A stretch of DNA of 64,000 nt from Azospirillum sp. RU38E (GCF_900188385.1 NZ_FZOI01000005.1:124001-188000); one strand, 5' to 3'. Shown: positions 41,469 through 50,617, counted from the stretch's first letter. Notes: generated by a model not told the origin, from the sequence alone. Numbers and translations are program-made.

Positions 41469-42733
41469 GGGGGCGGCTGCTGGCCATGATCGGCATCGGC
41501 CTGCTCTCCACCCTGCCGGCACAGGCGCGGGAGCGCTGGGATTTCCGCTTCAGCCCCGCCGCCCAGGCCCCGGCCGAGGCGGTGGCGGTGTCGGCTGGCG
41601 ATCTTTATGACCCGTCCAAGGGCTTTGGGTTTGAACCCGCCTATCGGCCGGCAGCGGACAAGCCCTTCCTGTTCTCCGTGAAAGTGCCGGAAGGCAATTA
41701 CCGTGTCACGGTCACGCTGGGCGATGCCGGGGCGGCGGGTGACACAACGGTGAAGGTGGAAAGCCGGCGGCTGATGCTGGCCGATGTGGCGACGGCGAAG
41801 GGCCGGTTTGAGACGCGCCGCTTCATCGTCAATGTGCGGGACACCGCCCTGCCGCCCCCGCCGCCCAATGCCCCCGGCGGCCATGCGGTGCGCATCAATG
41901 ACCGGGAGCAGGGCAAGTTCCATTGGGATGACAAGTTGACCCTGGAATTTGACGGCAGCGCCCCCAAACTGGCGGCCCTTTCCATTGAACGGGCGGATGT
42001 GCCGACCCTCTATCTGGCCGGTGACAGCACCGTCACCGACCAGCCGGCGGAACCCGGCGCCAGTTGGGGCCAGATGCTGACGGCGTTCCTGACGCCGGAT
42101 GTGGCGGTCGCCAACCATGCTGAATCCGGGGAGACGCTGAAAAGTTTCATCACCGGGCTGCGGCTGGACAAGCTGTTGAGCCGGATGAAGCCGGGCGATT
42201 ATCTGTTCATCCAGTTCGGCCATAATGACAGCAAACAGGGCTGGCCGCAGACCTATGCCGACCCGGCCACAACATATCCCGCCTATCTGCGCGTCTTCAT
42301 TGCGGAGGCACGGCTGCGCGGGGCGACACCGGTGCTGGTCACCTCCATGCATCGCCGGACCTTCGATGCCAAGGGCCAGATCACCAACAGCCATGGCGAT
42401 TATCCCGACGCGGTGCGCCGGGTGGCGGCGGAAGAACAGGTAACGCTGATCGACCTGACCGCCATGAGCAAGGTTTTGTACGAGGCGTTGGGGCCGGAAG
42501 TGGCCCCCCGCGCCTTCGCCGCCGATGGCGAGGATGCCACCCACCATAATAATTACGGCGCCTGGCTGCTGGCCCGCTGTGTGGTGGAGGGGATACGGGC
42601 GTCCGCCCTGCCGCTGAAGGATCATATCAGGGCGGATGTGGGCCGTTTCGACCCCGCCCATCCGCCCTTGCCCGATGCCGTGCGGATCGCAGAGAGCCCG
42701 ATGCGGTCGGATGTGACGCCGCGGGGGAATTGA
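41465..42733 (+). CDS. Rhamnogalacturonan acetylesterase, CE12 (SGNH hydrolase)
   Basis: 422 residues. A signal peptide (1-20, PAQA) is followed by an N-terminal beta-sandwich of about 150 residues resembling a carbohydrate-binding module (GDLYDPSKGFGFEP, FSVKVPEGNYRVTVTLG) and a C-terminal SGNH hydrolase: LAGDSTVTDQ (S188), QFGHNDSKQGWP (N254), and DATHHNNYG (D357, H360). This is the RhgT/CE12 arrangement. It removes acetyl groups from galacturonate residues of rhamnogalacturonan, opening the backbone to lyases, in the periplasm. Translationally coupled to the upstream amidohydrolase by an ATGA overlap. Confidence 0.92.
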   Translation: MRGRLLAMIGIGLLSTLPAQARERWDFRFSPAAQAPAEAVAVSAGDLYDPSKGFGFEPAYRPAADKPFLFSVKVPEGNYRVTVTLGDAGAAGDTTVKVESRRLMLADVATAKGRFETRRFIVNVRDTALPPPPPNAPGGHAVRINDREQGKFHWDDKLTLEFDGSAPKLAALSIERADVPTLYLAGDSTVTDQPAEPGASWGQMLTAFLTPDVAVANHAESGETLKSFITGLRLDKLLSRMKPGDYLFIQFGHNDSKQGWPQTYADPATTYPAYLRVFIAEARLRGATPVLVTSMHRRTFDAKGQITNSHGDYPDAVRRVAAEEQVTLIDLTAMSKVLYEALGPEVAPRAFAADGEDATHHNNYGAWLLARCVVEGIRASALPLKDHIRADVGRFDPAHPPLPDAVRIAESPMRSDVTPRGN

Positions 42734-42755
42734 GAGCCTCGGCGTTGGCTCTTTC

Positions 42756-42849
42756 CTGCCTTCCCCGCGAAAGCGGGGAACCAGGGATCATAAGGACCAA
42801 TGCTTCAGTGCCTTTGGCCCCTGGACCCCCGCTTTCGCGGGGGAGGCAA
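42756..42849. repeat. PRESGGPG-type palindromic repeat, copy 4
   Basis: Outer arms as in the other copies; the inner arm on the left is shortened (CCAGGGATC), so the inner stem is weaker here. Confidence 0.88.
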
Positions 42850-42907
42850 GTTGGTGGGGCGGCTACGGCCATACTCGCTGGATTAGAAGCAAAACAGGAT
42901 AACCACC

Positions 42908-43873
42908 ATGCAACGCCGCACCCTGTTCACCACCGCTGCTGCCACCGCCCTGCTGGCGGCCGGCCTGCCCGGCACCAGCCACGCCGCCGATGTGAAGGGC
43001 GAAACCCTGTCGCTCTGGCCCGGTGACAAGCCGCCCGGCGGCGACAAGGTAACGGTGAAACAGTCAGAGGTGGCGCGGTCGGATGATCCGCGTTTCCGCG
43101 ATGTGGCGATCCTGAATGTCACCCAGCCCAACCTCACCCTGTTCCGCCCGGCCAAGCCCAATGGGGCCGCCATGCTGATCATTCCTGGCGGTGGCTATCA
43201 GCGCGTGGTGGTGGGCAAGGAAGGGTACGACATTGCCCAATGGCTGGCCGGTGAAGGGGTGACAGTGTTCGTTCTGCTGTACCGTCTGCCGGCCGATGGC
43301 TGGGCAGCCGGGCCGGATGCGCCCTTGCAGGATGCGCAACGCGCCATCCGCCTGATCCGGGCCGGGGCCAAGGGCTGGGGGATCGATCCGGCCCGCATCG
43401 GGGTGATGGGTTTTTCCGCCGGTGGGCATCTGGCCGCCATGGCGGCCACCCGGTTTGACAAGGTGACGTACAAACCAGTGGATGCGGCTGATCAGGTCTC
43501 GGCCCGCCCGGATATCGCAGCCCTGGGCTATCCGGTCATTTCCATGGTCCCCGGTATCGCCCATGCCGGTTCAGCCAAACAGATGCTGGGGGAAAACCCG
43601 GCGGCGGACCGGGTCGCTGAATTCTCCGCCGATCAGGGCGTGCCGGCCAACGCGCCGCCCAGCTTCATCACGGCGGCGGCCGATGATGCGGTGGTGCCGG
43701 TGGAAAACTCCCTGCTGATCTATGCCGCCCTGCGCAAGGCGGGGGCCAAGGTAGCGATGCATCTGTTTGAAGCCGGCGGCCACGGCTTTGGCCTGCGCAG
43801 CCCCAAGGCCGCCCCCGTGGCCGCCTGGCCGGCGCTGTTCATCGAATGGGGGCGCAGCCATGGGTTTGTGTGA
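42908..43873 (+). CDS. Secreted alpha/beta-hydrolase, acetyl-esterase like
   Basis: 321 residues. Signal peptide to about residue 26 (SHAA). The hydrolase has an oxyanion-hole HGGG-equivalent IIPGGGYQRVV (near 92), nucleophile elbow GVMGFSAGGHLAAM (S about 169), Asp in ITAAADDAVVPV and His in EAGGHGFGLRS. The BD-FAE/acetylxylan-esterase-like group of polysaccharide loci shares this form. It probably removes acetyl groups from pectic oligosaccharides beside the CE12 enzyme, in the periplasm. Substrate not proven. Repeats flank it on both sides. Confidence 0.85.
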   Translation: MQRRTLFTTAAATALLAAGLPGTSHAADVKGETLSLWPGDKPPGGDKVTVKQSEVARSDDPRFRDVAILNVTQPNLTLFRPAKPNGAAMLIIPGGGYQRVVVGKEGYDIAQWLAGEGVTVFVLLYRLPADGWAAGPDAPLQDAQRAIRLIRAGAKGWGIDPARIGVMGFSAGGHLAAMAATRFDKVTYKPVDAADQVSARPDIAALGYPVISMVPGIAHAGSAKQMLGENPAADRVAEFSADQGVPANAPPSFITAAADDAVVPVENSLLIYAALRKAGAKVAMHLFEAGGHGFGLRSPKAAPVAAWPALFIEWGRSHGFV

Positions 43874-43903
43874 ATGCGCGATACGGCCGGGCGAAAAAAA
43901 GGG

Positions 43904-43995
43904 TGCCTCCCCCGCGAAAGCGGGGGTCCAGGGGCCGTCTGCACCGATGCGTGGTTCCCGTGGCCCCTGGTTCCCCGCTTTCGCGGGGAAGGCAA
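43904..43995. repeat. PRESGGPG-type palindromic repeat, copy 5
   Basis: Same orientation as copy 2. It ends eight bases before the start of the GH43-like gene and its open frame runs into that gene, giving a false N-terminal extension (phrases AKAGVQGP and PAFAGKA). Confidence 0.9.
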
Positions 43996-44003
43996 AACAG
44001 GCC

Positions 44004-44990
44004 ATGGGTGTGATTGCGACTGCCTTCTTTCTGCTGGTGCCCACCCCCAGCCTTGCCGCCGATACCGCCCCCAAACCGCTGTTCCGCGATCCCATCTTTG
44101 ACGGGGCGGCCGACGCTTCCATCATCTATGACCGCCAAGCGGGTGACTGGGTGATGTTCTACACCAACCGCCGCGCCACGCTGCCCAATGCCCAGGGGGT
44201 GGAATGGGTGCACGGCACGGCCATCGGCATGGCGCGGTCCAACGATGGCGGCAATACATGGACCTATCAGGGCACCGCCGATATCCGCTATGGCGAGGGC
44301 CAGCCCGTCACCTTCTGGGCGCCGAATGTGGAGCGGATCGGCGACACCTATCATATGTGGCTGACCATCGTGCCCGGCATCTTCAAGGACTGGAACGCCC
44401 CGCGCGACATCATCCACCTGACCAGCACAGATCTGAAGCGTTGGGATTTTGCCGACAAGCTGAACCTTGGTTCCGACCGGGTGATTGATGCCGCCGTGCA
44501 TCCGCTGCCCGGGGGTGGCTGGCGGCTCTGGTACAAGGATGAACGCGACGGCAGCAGCACCCATTATGCCGACAGCCACGACCTGAAAAGCTGGACCCAA
44601 GGCGGCATCGCCGTGCAACAGCGCGGCGAAGGCCCGCAGATCATTGAATGGAAAGGCTATTACTGGCTGATCCTGGATGCCTGGTCGGGGCTGGGCGTCT
44701 ATCGCTCCACAGACCTGACCAACTGGGAACACCAGCCCTATAATTTGCTGGAACAGCCCGGCACGGCCCTGACCGACCGGGCCAAGGGTGGCCACCCGGA
44801 TGTGCTGGTCAGCGGCGACCGTGCGTATCTCTACTATTTCGTGCAGCAGGAAGGGGAGCCGGAAGCGGCAGCAGACCCGACCTGGAAACGCCGTTCCGTC
44901 ATCCAGGTGGTGGAGCTGAAAGAAAAAGACGGCTGGCTGACCGCTGATCGGGAGGCCGCCACCGCCGTGAAACTGGTCCCCCCGCGATGA
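44004..44990 (+). CDS. GH43-like beta-propeller glycosidase
   Basis: 328 residues from the ATG at 44004; the frame is open upstream only because it crosses repeat copy 5. A signal peptide (MGVIATAFFLLVPTPSLAAD) is clear from this start. The protein is a five-bladed propeller of the GH43/GH32 clan type with candidate acids D37 (GAADASI), D162 (RVIDAAVH) and E209 (RGEGPQIIEW), plus STDLKRWDF and STDLTNWEH blade motifs. A role in trimming arabinose or related residues from pectin side chains is likely but the exact family and linkage are open. Its end overlaps the GH28 gene by four bases. Confidence 0.8.
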   Translation: MGVIATAFFLLVPTPSLAADTAPKPLFRDPIFDGAADASIIYDRQAGDWVMFYTNRRATLPNAQGVEWVHGTAIGMARSNDGGNTWTYQGTADIRYGEGQPVTFWAPNVERIGDTYHMWLTIVPGIFKDWNAPRDIIHLTSTDLKRWDFADKLNLGSDRVIDAAVHPLPGGGWRLWYKDERDGSSTHYADSHDLKSWTQGGIAVQQRGEGPQIIEWKGYYWLILDAWSGLGVYRSTDLTNWEHQPYNLLEQPGTALTDRAKGGHPDVLVSGDRAYLYYFVQQEGEPEAAADPTWKRRSVIQVVELKEKDGWLTADREAATAVKLVPPR

Positions 44991-46501
44991 GTCCGCTGTT
45001 CGATATCCGGCATTTCGGTGCCGTGGGTGATGGCGTGGCGCTGGACAGCCCCGCCATCAACCGCACCATCGCTGCCGCCGTGGCCGCCGGTGGCGGCACG
45101 GTCTGGCTGCCGGCGGGGCGCTGGCTGTCCTTTTCCATCCGGCTGTACAGCCGCGTGGCGCTCCACCTGGATGCCGGTTGTGTGCTGCTGGCGGCGGACC
45201 CGGCCCGCCATGGCGGTGCCTATGACCTGCCGGAGCCCAACCCGCATGATCTCTATCAGGATTTCGGCCATTCCCATTGGCAGAACAGCCTGATCTGGGG
45301 CGATGGGGTGAATGACGTCGCCATTACCGGCCCCGGCCTGATCGACGGGGCCGGGCTGACCTCCAAGGGGCCGGGGGCGAAGTGGGCCAAGCGCAAAGGC
45401 TATTTCCCCGAAAGCATGGCGGGGATGAGTGCGGCTGAACTGGCCGCCGAAGACCCGGATGAAGCGTTGATGCGCGGCCAGGGCAACAAGGCGATTGCCC
45501 TGAAGAATTGCCGCAACATCACCTTGCGCGATTTCAGTATCTTCAAGGGCGGACATTTCGCCATCCTGGCCACCGGCACCGACAATCTGACCATCGATAA
45601 TCTGCGCATTGATACCGACCGCGATGGCATCGACCTGGATGCCGTGCGCCATGTCCGCGTCAGCAATTGCCAGATCAACACGCCCAACGATGATGCGCTG
45701 GTGCTGAAAAGCTCCGGTGCCTTAGGCGTGGCGCGGGCGACGGAGCATGTTGCCATCAGCAATTGCCATGTCAGCGGCTTTGACCTGGGTACCCTGCTGG
45801 ATGGCACCTATGGACGCACGCAACAGCTCTCGCCCGACCGGGACCGGGTGACGGGGCGGATCAAGCTGGGCACGGAAAGCCATGGCGGCTTCCGCAACAT
45901 CGTCATTTCCAACTGCACGATCGAACGCTCGCGCGGGCTGGCGCTGGAAACCGTGGATGGTGGGGTGCTGGAGGATATTTCCATCAGCAACATCACCATG
46001 CGGGAGGTGACGACGGCGGCCCTGTTCCTGCGCATCGGCGCCCGGCTGCGTGCCCCGGAGGGGACAAGGCCCGGCCCGATGCGCCGCATCCGCTTTGCCC
46101 ATATCACCGCCCATGATGTCGATCCGCGTTACGCCTCCCTCATCGCCGGGCTGCCGGAACAGCCCGTTGAGGAGGTGACGTTGCAGGATATCCGCATCAC
46201 TTATGCCGGCGGGCTGGATGCGGTGGCGGACCCGGTACCGGAAAAGCCCGATGCCTATCCGGAACCTAGCATGTTCGGCACCCTGCCTTCCTATGGGCTG
46301 TATGTCCGCCACGCGCGGGGCCTGCACCTGCGTGATATCCACCTGTCCACGCTCTCCCCCGATGGCCGCCCGGCGGTCTGGTTGGAGGATGTGGATGGGG
46401 TGCGCATTGACAATCTGCAAACCAGAAACGCCATGCCCACCCCCCGGCTGGTCTGCCGGGATGTGCGCGGGCTGACGGATGATGAGGGAGAAACACCATG
46501 A
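44987..46501 (+). CDS. GH28-family polygalacturonase/rhamnogalacturonan hydrolase-like
   Basis: 504 residues, a right-handed beta-helix with the Pectate_lyase_3 opening FDIRHFGAVGDGVALDSPAIN and repeated coils. GH28 active-site phrases are seen in altered form: DTDRDGIDLD (209-218), NTPNDDALVLKSS (231-243) and RIKLGTES (291-298), in place of the usual NTDG/DD/RIK set. No signal peptide, so it probably acts in the cytoplasm on imported oligogalacturonides, as an exo-enzyme. Start is an ATGA overlap with the GH43-like gene; the PL22 gene overlaps its end the same way, forming a tightly coupled trio. Confidence 0.88.
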   Translation: MSPLFDIRHFGAVGDGVALDSPAINRTIAAAVAAGGGTVWLPAGRWLSFSIRLYSRVALHLDAGCVLLAADPARHGGAYDLPEPNPHDLYQDFGHSHWQNSLIWGDGVNDVAITGPGLIDGAGLTSKGPGAKWAKRKGYFPESMAGMSAAELAAEDPDEALMRGQGNKAIALKNCRNITLRDFSIFKGGHFAILATGTDNLTIDNLRIDTDRDGIDLDAVRHVRVSNCQINTPNDDALVLKSSGALGVARATEHVAISNCHVSGFDLGTLLDGTYGRTQQLSPDRDRVTGRIKLGTESHGGFRNIVISNCTIERSRGLALETVDGGVLEDISISNITMREVTTAALFLRIGARLRAPEGTRPGPMRRIRFAHITAHDVDPRYASLIAGLPEQPVEEVTLQDIRITYAGGLDAVADPVPEKPDAYPEPSMFGTLPSYGLYVRHARGLHLRDIHLSTLSPDGRPAVWLEDVDGVRIDNLQTRNAMPTPRLVCRDVRGLTDDEGETP

Positions 46502-47802
46502 AAAAGCGGATGCATTGGCTGGCCGCCCTGGCCCTGCTGGTCAGCACCGCCGTGACCGCCGCTGAGCCGCCGCGCGAATGGGTGGACCCGGATACCGGTC
46601 ACCGGGTGGTGCGCCTGTCCAGCGAGCCGGGCAGCCGCAGCCTTTATTTCCACCAGAATGCCTATACGCCCGATGGCAAGCGCATGGTGGTCAGCGCCGC
46701 CACCACCATTTCCATCATCGATCTCGACACGCGCAAACAGACCGAACTGGTGAAGGGGGAGCATCTGGCGGTGCTGTTCGTCGGCCCGAAGACGGGCCGC
46801 GTCTATTACGCCAATGATGATGTGAAGCAGGGCGGCCCCTATGATCTGTTCTGGATCGACAGCAAAGGCGGCAAGCCCACCAAAATTGCGCATGTGAAAA
46901 GCGGGCGGATCGAGTCCATCAACGCTGATGAAACCCTGCTGCTGGGCACCTGGGCGGAACGGGATTTTGCGCTGCAGCCGGGCGCGCCCAAGCAGAACAC
47001 CACCAAGTTCGACGATCATTACGCCGCCACCGGCCCGGACGGCAAACCGCTGAGCTTCGCCGATGCCAAGGAGGTGCGGCTGAATGACCGGCTGGAAGCC
47101 CGCATCCCGATGGAGATTTTCACCCTCTCCATCAAAACCGGTGAGCGCAAGGTGGTTCACGCCGCGAAGGACTGGCTGAACCATGTGCAGTTTTCACCCA
47201 ATGATCCCACCCTGCTGATGTTCTGCCATGAAGGGCCGTGGCACAAGGTGGACCGGATCTGGCTGATCCGCACCGATGGCACGGGCCTGACCAAGGTGCA
47301 TAACCGCAGCATGAATATGGAAATCGCCGGTCACGAATTCTTCAGCCACGACGGCAAGATGATCTGGTACGACCTGCAAACCCCACGCGGCGAGGATTTC
47401 TGGCTGGCCGGGTATGAGATCGCCACGGGCAAGCGCACCTGGTACCACCTGACCCGCGATGAATGGTCGGTGCATTATAATGTCAGCCGCGACGGCACCC
47501 TGTTTGCCGGCGATGGCGGCGATGCGGAGATGGTGGCCAAGGCCAGGGACGGGAAATGGATTTACCTGTTCCGGCCGGAAAGCATCCCCGATGTGGCCGG
47601 CATCAGCGCGCCGGATGCCGCCAACCTGATCCGACCCGGCATATTGCGGGCGGAAAAACTGGTGAACATGAAAGACCATGATTACCGGATGGAGCCGAAC
47701 ATCACCTTCACGCCCGACGGCAAATGGGTGGTGTTCCGCGCCAACATGCACGGGGAGGTCTATACCTACGCCGTGGAAGTGGCCAAGGCTGCAGGACGAT
47801 AG
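46498..47802 (+). CDS. ogl: Oligogalacturonide lyase, PL22 family, with signal peptide
   Basis: 434 residues, seven-bladed propeller. The key phrase FCHEGPWHKVDRIW (242-255) is the manganese/active-site signature of oligogalacturonate lyases, and REWVDPDTGHRVVRLSSEPG is the usual opening. It splits unsaturated digalacturonate to 5-keto-4-deoxyuronate units. The N-terminus MKKRMHWLAALALLVSTAVT is a signal peptide with a likely AEA-type cleavage near residue 22; the enterobacterial enzyme is cytoplasmic, so a periplasmic version is notable. ATGA overlap with the GH28 gene; a 15-bp hairpin follows, ending the operon. Confidence 0.9.
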   Translation: MKKRMHWLAALALLVSTAVTAAEPPREWVDPDTGHRVVRLSSEPGSRSLYFHQNAYTPDGKRMVVSAATTISIIDLDTRKQTELVKGEHLAVLFVGPKTGRVYYANDDVKQGGPYDLFWIDSKGGKPTKIAHVKSGRIESINADETLLLGTWAERDFALQPGAPKQNTTKFDDHYAATGPDGKPLSFADAKEVRLNDRLEARIPMEIFTLSIKTGERKVVHAAKDWLNHVQFSPNDPTLLMFCHEGPWHKVDRIWLIRTDGTGLTKVHNRSMNMEIAGHEFFSHDGKMIWYDLQTPRGEDFWLAGYEIATGKRTWYHLTRDEWSVHYNVSRDGTLFAGDGGDAEMVAKARDGKWIYLFRPESIPDVAGISAPDAANLIRPGILRAEKLVNMKDHDYRMEPNITFTPDGKWVVFRANMHGEVYTYAVEVAKAAGR

Positions 47803-47810
47803 GCGATGGT

Positions 47811-47848
47811 GCGGCGGCGATGGGCTCTTGCTGGCCCATCGCCGCCGC
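47811..47848. terminator. 15-bp perfect hairpin after PL22 gene
   Basis: GCGGCGGCGATGGGC (47811-47825) and GCCCATCGCCGCCGC (47834-47848), eight-base loop, then CTTTC. It lies between the convergent PL22 and chemoreceptor genes and can end both transcripts. Confidence 0.75.
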
Positions 47849-47854
47849 CTTTCA

Positions 47855-49543
47855 TCAGATCGCCCGCAAGCGGTTGAAGAAGCTGGTAATCTCCGTATTC
47901 AGCGTTTCCGCGTCACGGCGCAGATCTTCCGAGGCGCCGTTCAGCGAATTGGCCGACTGGGCCGTCTGTTCCGCCGCCCCGGCAACACCCACCACATTGG
48001 CCGAAACCTGTTGGGTGCCCATGGCGGCCTGATTGATATTGCGGGCAATATCGGCCGTGGTGGCACCCTGCTGTTCCATGGCCGAGGCGATGCCGGTGGC
48101 AATGGTCCGCATATCGTTCACCACGCGGGCGATATTGTCGATGGCCTCGACCGCGCGGTGGGTTTCCCGCTGGATGCCGGTGACATAGGACTGGATTTCG
48201 TCGGTGGCCTTGGTGGTCTGGCTGGCCAGTGTCTTAACCTCCGATGCCACCACGGCGAAGCCCTTGCCGGCCTCCCCGGCGCGCGCCGCCTCGATGGTGG
48301 CGTTCAGTGCCAGCAGGTTGGTCTGGCTGGCAATATCGGAAATCACCTGGATGATGGAGCCGATATTCTGTGCCGCTTCGGCCAGACCGCCCATGGTGGC
48401 ACTGGTCTGCCCCGCCTCATGCACGGCGCGTTCGGCAATGTCGGTGGAGCGGGTGACCTGCTGGTTCACTTCGCCCACGGCGGCGGCCAGTTCTTCGGCC
48501 GCACTGGCGATCATCTGCACATTGCTGGTGGTTTCCGATGCCGCCTGATTGACGCCATCGATCAGGCCGCGGCTCTGCTGCGCCATGCTGGCCAGCCCGG
48601 AGGAGTGATTGCGCACCTTTTCCGAGGCATCGACCAGATTGCCGACAATATGGGCCGCCTTGTCCTGGAAATCAGCCAGTGACTTCTCCACCGCCACCTG
48701 CCGGCGTTCCTTGGCCTCCTGCTCGGCCTGCTGGGCGCGGGTCAGTTCCTGGGCGCGCAGGCCATTGCGTTTGAACACGTCCAGCGCCTGGGCCAGCCGG
48801 CCCATTTCGTTGCGGTCGCTCAACAGCGGGATTTCGACAGCCAGATCGCCATCGGCCAGCTGGCCCATCCGGTCGGTCATCATGGTCAGCGGCCGGGCGA
48901 TGGAGCGGGCCAGCAGCACGGCCACGGCACTGCCCGTCAGCAGGATGGCGGCGGCCAGCAGCAGCATCTTCACCAGGATGGCATTAAAGGTTTCGTCAAT
49001 ATCGTCAATATAAACGCCGGTACCCAGGGCCCACTGCCAGGGCTCAAACCCCAGGCTGTAGCTCAGCTTCGGCACATTGACCGCCTCCCCGCCATTCACA
49101 CCGGGGCGCGAGAAATTATAGGTGAAGAAGCCGCCGCCCTTCTTGGCCGCCTCCACGCCCAGCCGCACGGTTTCCACCCCGTCGGCGGTCTTGAAACCCA
49201 TCCGATTCTTGCCTTCGAAGTCCCGCTTGGCGTGGACGACGGTCACCCCATCATAATTATTGATATAGATATATTCGCCATTGCCGAAACGCAGCTTGCG
49301 GATATCGTCACCCGCCCCCTTTTGCGCCTGTTCACGGGTCATCTCACCGGATTGTTCGCGATCATGCCAGTTCTGGGCGATGCCGCGCACGATGGTGAGG
49401 ATCTGGATCAGTTCCTGCTGGCGGTCTTGCACCAGGGTGGTGCGCAGGGTGCTGAGGCCGGAGCCAACAGCCAGGATCAGCGCCACGGCCAATACCGGCA
49501 CGAAGAGAAGCAGCCGATGCGATATTTTCAGGTTGCTCAGCAT
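47855..49543 (-). CDS. Methyl-accepting chemotaxis protein with sCache_2-type sensor
   Basis: 562 residues: TM helix about 11-31, a periplasmic single-Cache domain (RFGNGEYIYINNYDGVTVVH, LGFEPWQWALGTGVYIDDID), a second TM helix about 188-212, HAMP, and a cytoplasmic signalling domain with the highly conserved tip ([20 protein letters not shown]) and glutamine/glutamate methylation-type helices. sCache_2 receptors commonly sense small organic acids. Its position at the end of the pectin locus suggests that it may detect a pectin breakdown product such as galacturonate or acetate, but this is inference from position only. Confidence 0.93.
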   Translation of the reverse strand: MLSNLKISHRLLLFVPVLAVALILAVGSGLSTLRTTLVQDRQQELIQILTIVRGIAQNWHDREQSGEMTREQAQKGAGDDIRKLRFGNGEYIYINNYDGVTVVHAKRDFEGKNRMGFKTADGVETVRLGVEAAKKGGGFFTYNFSRPGVNGGEAVNVPKLSYSLGFEPWQWALGTGVYIDDIDETFNAILVKMLLLAAAILLTGSAVAVLLARSIARPLTMMTDRMGQLADGDLAVEIPLLSDRNEMGRLAQALDVFKRNGLRAQELTRAQQAEQEAKERRQVAVEKSLADFQDKAAHIVGNLVDASEKVRNHSSGLASMAQQSRGLIDGVNQAASETTSNVQMIASAAEELAAAVGEVNQQVTRSTDIAERAVHEAGQTSATMGGLAEAAQNIGSIIQVISDIASQTNLLALNATIEAARAGEAGKGFAVVASEVKTLASQTTKATDEIQSYVTGIQRETHRAVEAIDNIARVVNDMRTIATGIASAMEQQGATTADIARNINQAAMGTQQVSANVVGVAGAAEQTAQSANSLNGASEDLRRDAETLNTEITSFFNRLRAI

Positions 49544-49606
49544 GATGGCGATTCCTTGTTCAGGGGGGAACAGGCGGTTGGGCGAGAGAAGAAGGGGCAG
49601 GGGGCG

Positions 49607-50617
49607 TCACGCCACGGCGGCGATGGGTGGCATGGTCTGTGTCAACAGGCGGGCCGGCAGGCCCAGCTCATGCCGGCAGGCCCGGGCATTGCGCTGATAG
49701 GCGGCTTCCACCCCCAGCATGTAGAGCAGCGCCCGGTCCTCCTGGGTCACCCCGTCGCAGGTGCCGGGGCGGTAGCGATAGCCATCGGCATCGGCCTGAT
49801 GCAGCCCCGGCACGACATAGGCATCCGGCTCCACGGGGAAGATGACGCGGGAGCCTTCGGCATCCAGGCTGTCCAGCGGGGTCCATTCCTTCAGCGCGGC
49901 GGCGATGGCAGCCGGCCCAAGGCCCAGCCGGTTGAACAGGGCCGGAATCGCCAGGGTCGGTTCCTGCGCTGCTTCATAAACATAATGGGTGACGGCGATG
50001 CCGTAACGCCGCGCATGGGCCTCCACCCGCAGCGTGTTCAGTGAGGCGCAGACGAAATGCGCCAGCAACCGCTCCCGCTCCAGCCGGCCCGACCATTTGC
50101 GCAGCCATGATCCCAGCGACCGTTCCGGCTGGCGGTCCAGAATCACCAGGTGCAGCTTCTCCGGCGGGTACCCCGCCTCCACCAGCATCTGCGCCGGGAT
50201 ATAGAGGCATTCCGCCAGCGTATAGGGGCCGGCCACATCCTTGCAGAAAAAATTCTCACGCGGCGGTTGCCAGGGGCTGACGGCGTCGCCGGCCAGGAAC
50301 TGGCGCATCAACGCCTTCACCGGTTGATAATAGGAGGGCAGGCCCGCTGTGCCGAACAGGTTGGCCAGCGCGGTGGAGCCTGTGCGCGCCCGGCCCCAGG
50401 CGCAGTAAAGGGTGGGGAAATCCGCCGCATTCCAGCCGGCGAAACTCTCCCGCAGCGCCGCCGCCACCTGATCGGTCAGGCGGCGCTGGCTGGTCTCTGC
50501 TTTCTGAAAAAAACCGTCGGCCGGTAGCAGCAGATTGTAGAGCTGGGGATCTTCCCCCTCGATTCGTGCTGCCAGCGCAGAAAGGTCGCCATAGGGGTTT
50601 GAACGCGCGGTCATCAT
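49607..50617 (-). CDS. Sulfotransferase-like P-loop protein
   Basis: 336 residues from the ATG at 50617, which has GAGAGGT eight bases upstream (a GTG at 50620 is also possible). The phrase CAWGRARTGSTALANLFG (about 70-87) is the 5'-phosphosulfate-binding loop of the PAPS-dependent sulfotransferase superfamily, and LVILDRQPERSLGSWLRKW (about 153-171) could supply the 3'-phosphate site. Its acceptor is unknown: a glycan, lipid or protein are all possible. It is transcribed towards the chemoreceptor gene, 63 bases away, and divergent from the IclR gene. Confidence 0.65.
   Translation of the reverse strand: MMTARSNPYGDLSALAARIEGEDPQLYNLLLPADGFFQKAETSQRRLTDQVAAALRESFAGWNAADFPTLYCAWGRARTGSTALANLFGTAGLPSYYQPVKALMRQFLAGDAVSPWQPPRENFFCKDVAGPYTLAECLYIPAQMLVEAGYPPEKLHLVILDRQPERSLGSWLRKWSGRLERERLLAHFVCASLNTLRVEAHARRYGIAVTHYVYEAAQEPTLAIPALFNRLGLGPAAIAAALKEWTPLDSLDAEGSRVIFPVEPDAYVVPGLHQADADGYRYRPGTCDGVTQEDRALLYMLGVEAAYQRNARACRHELGLPARLLTQTMPPIAAVA

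Noticed and set aside
37276-44000. Possible CRISPR array from evenly spaced repeats
   Set aside because: Repeats are ~90 bp, palindromic, in both orientations and separated by whole genes; no spacers or cas genes.
43767-44003. N-terminal extension of the GH43-like enzyme
   Set aside because: It reads through the end of the esterase gene and repeat copy 5; a signal peptide begins exactly at 44004.
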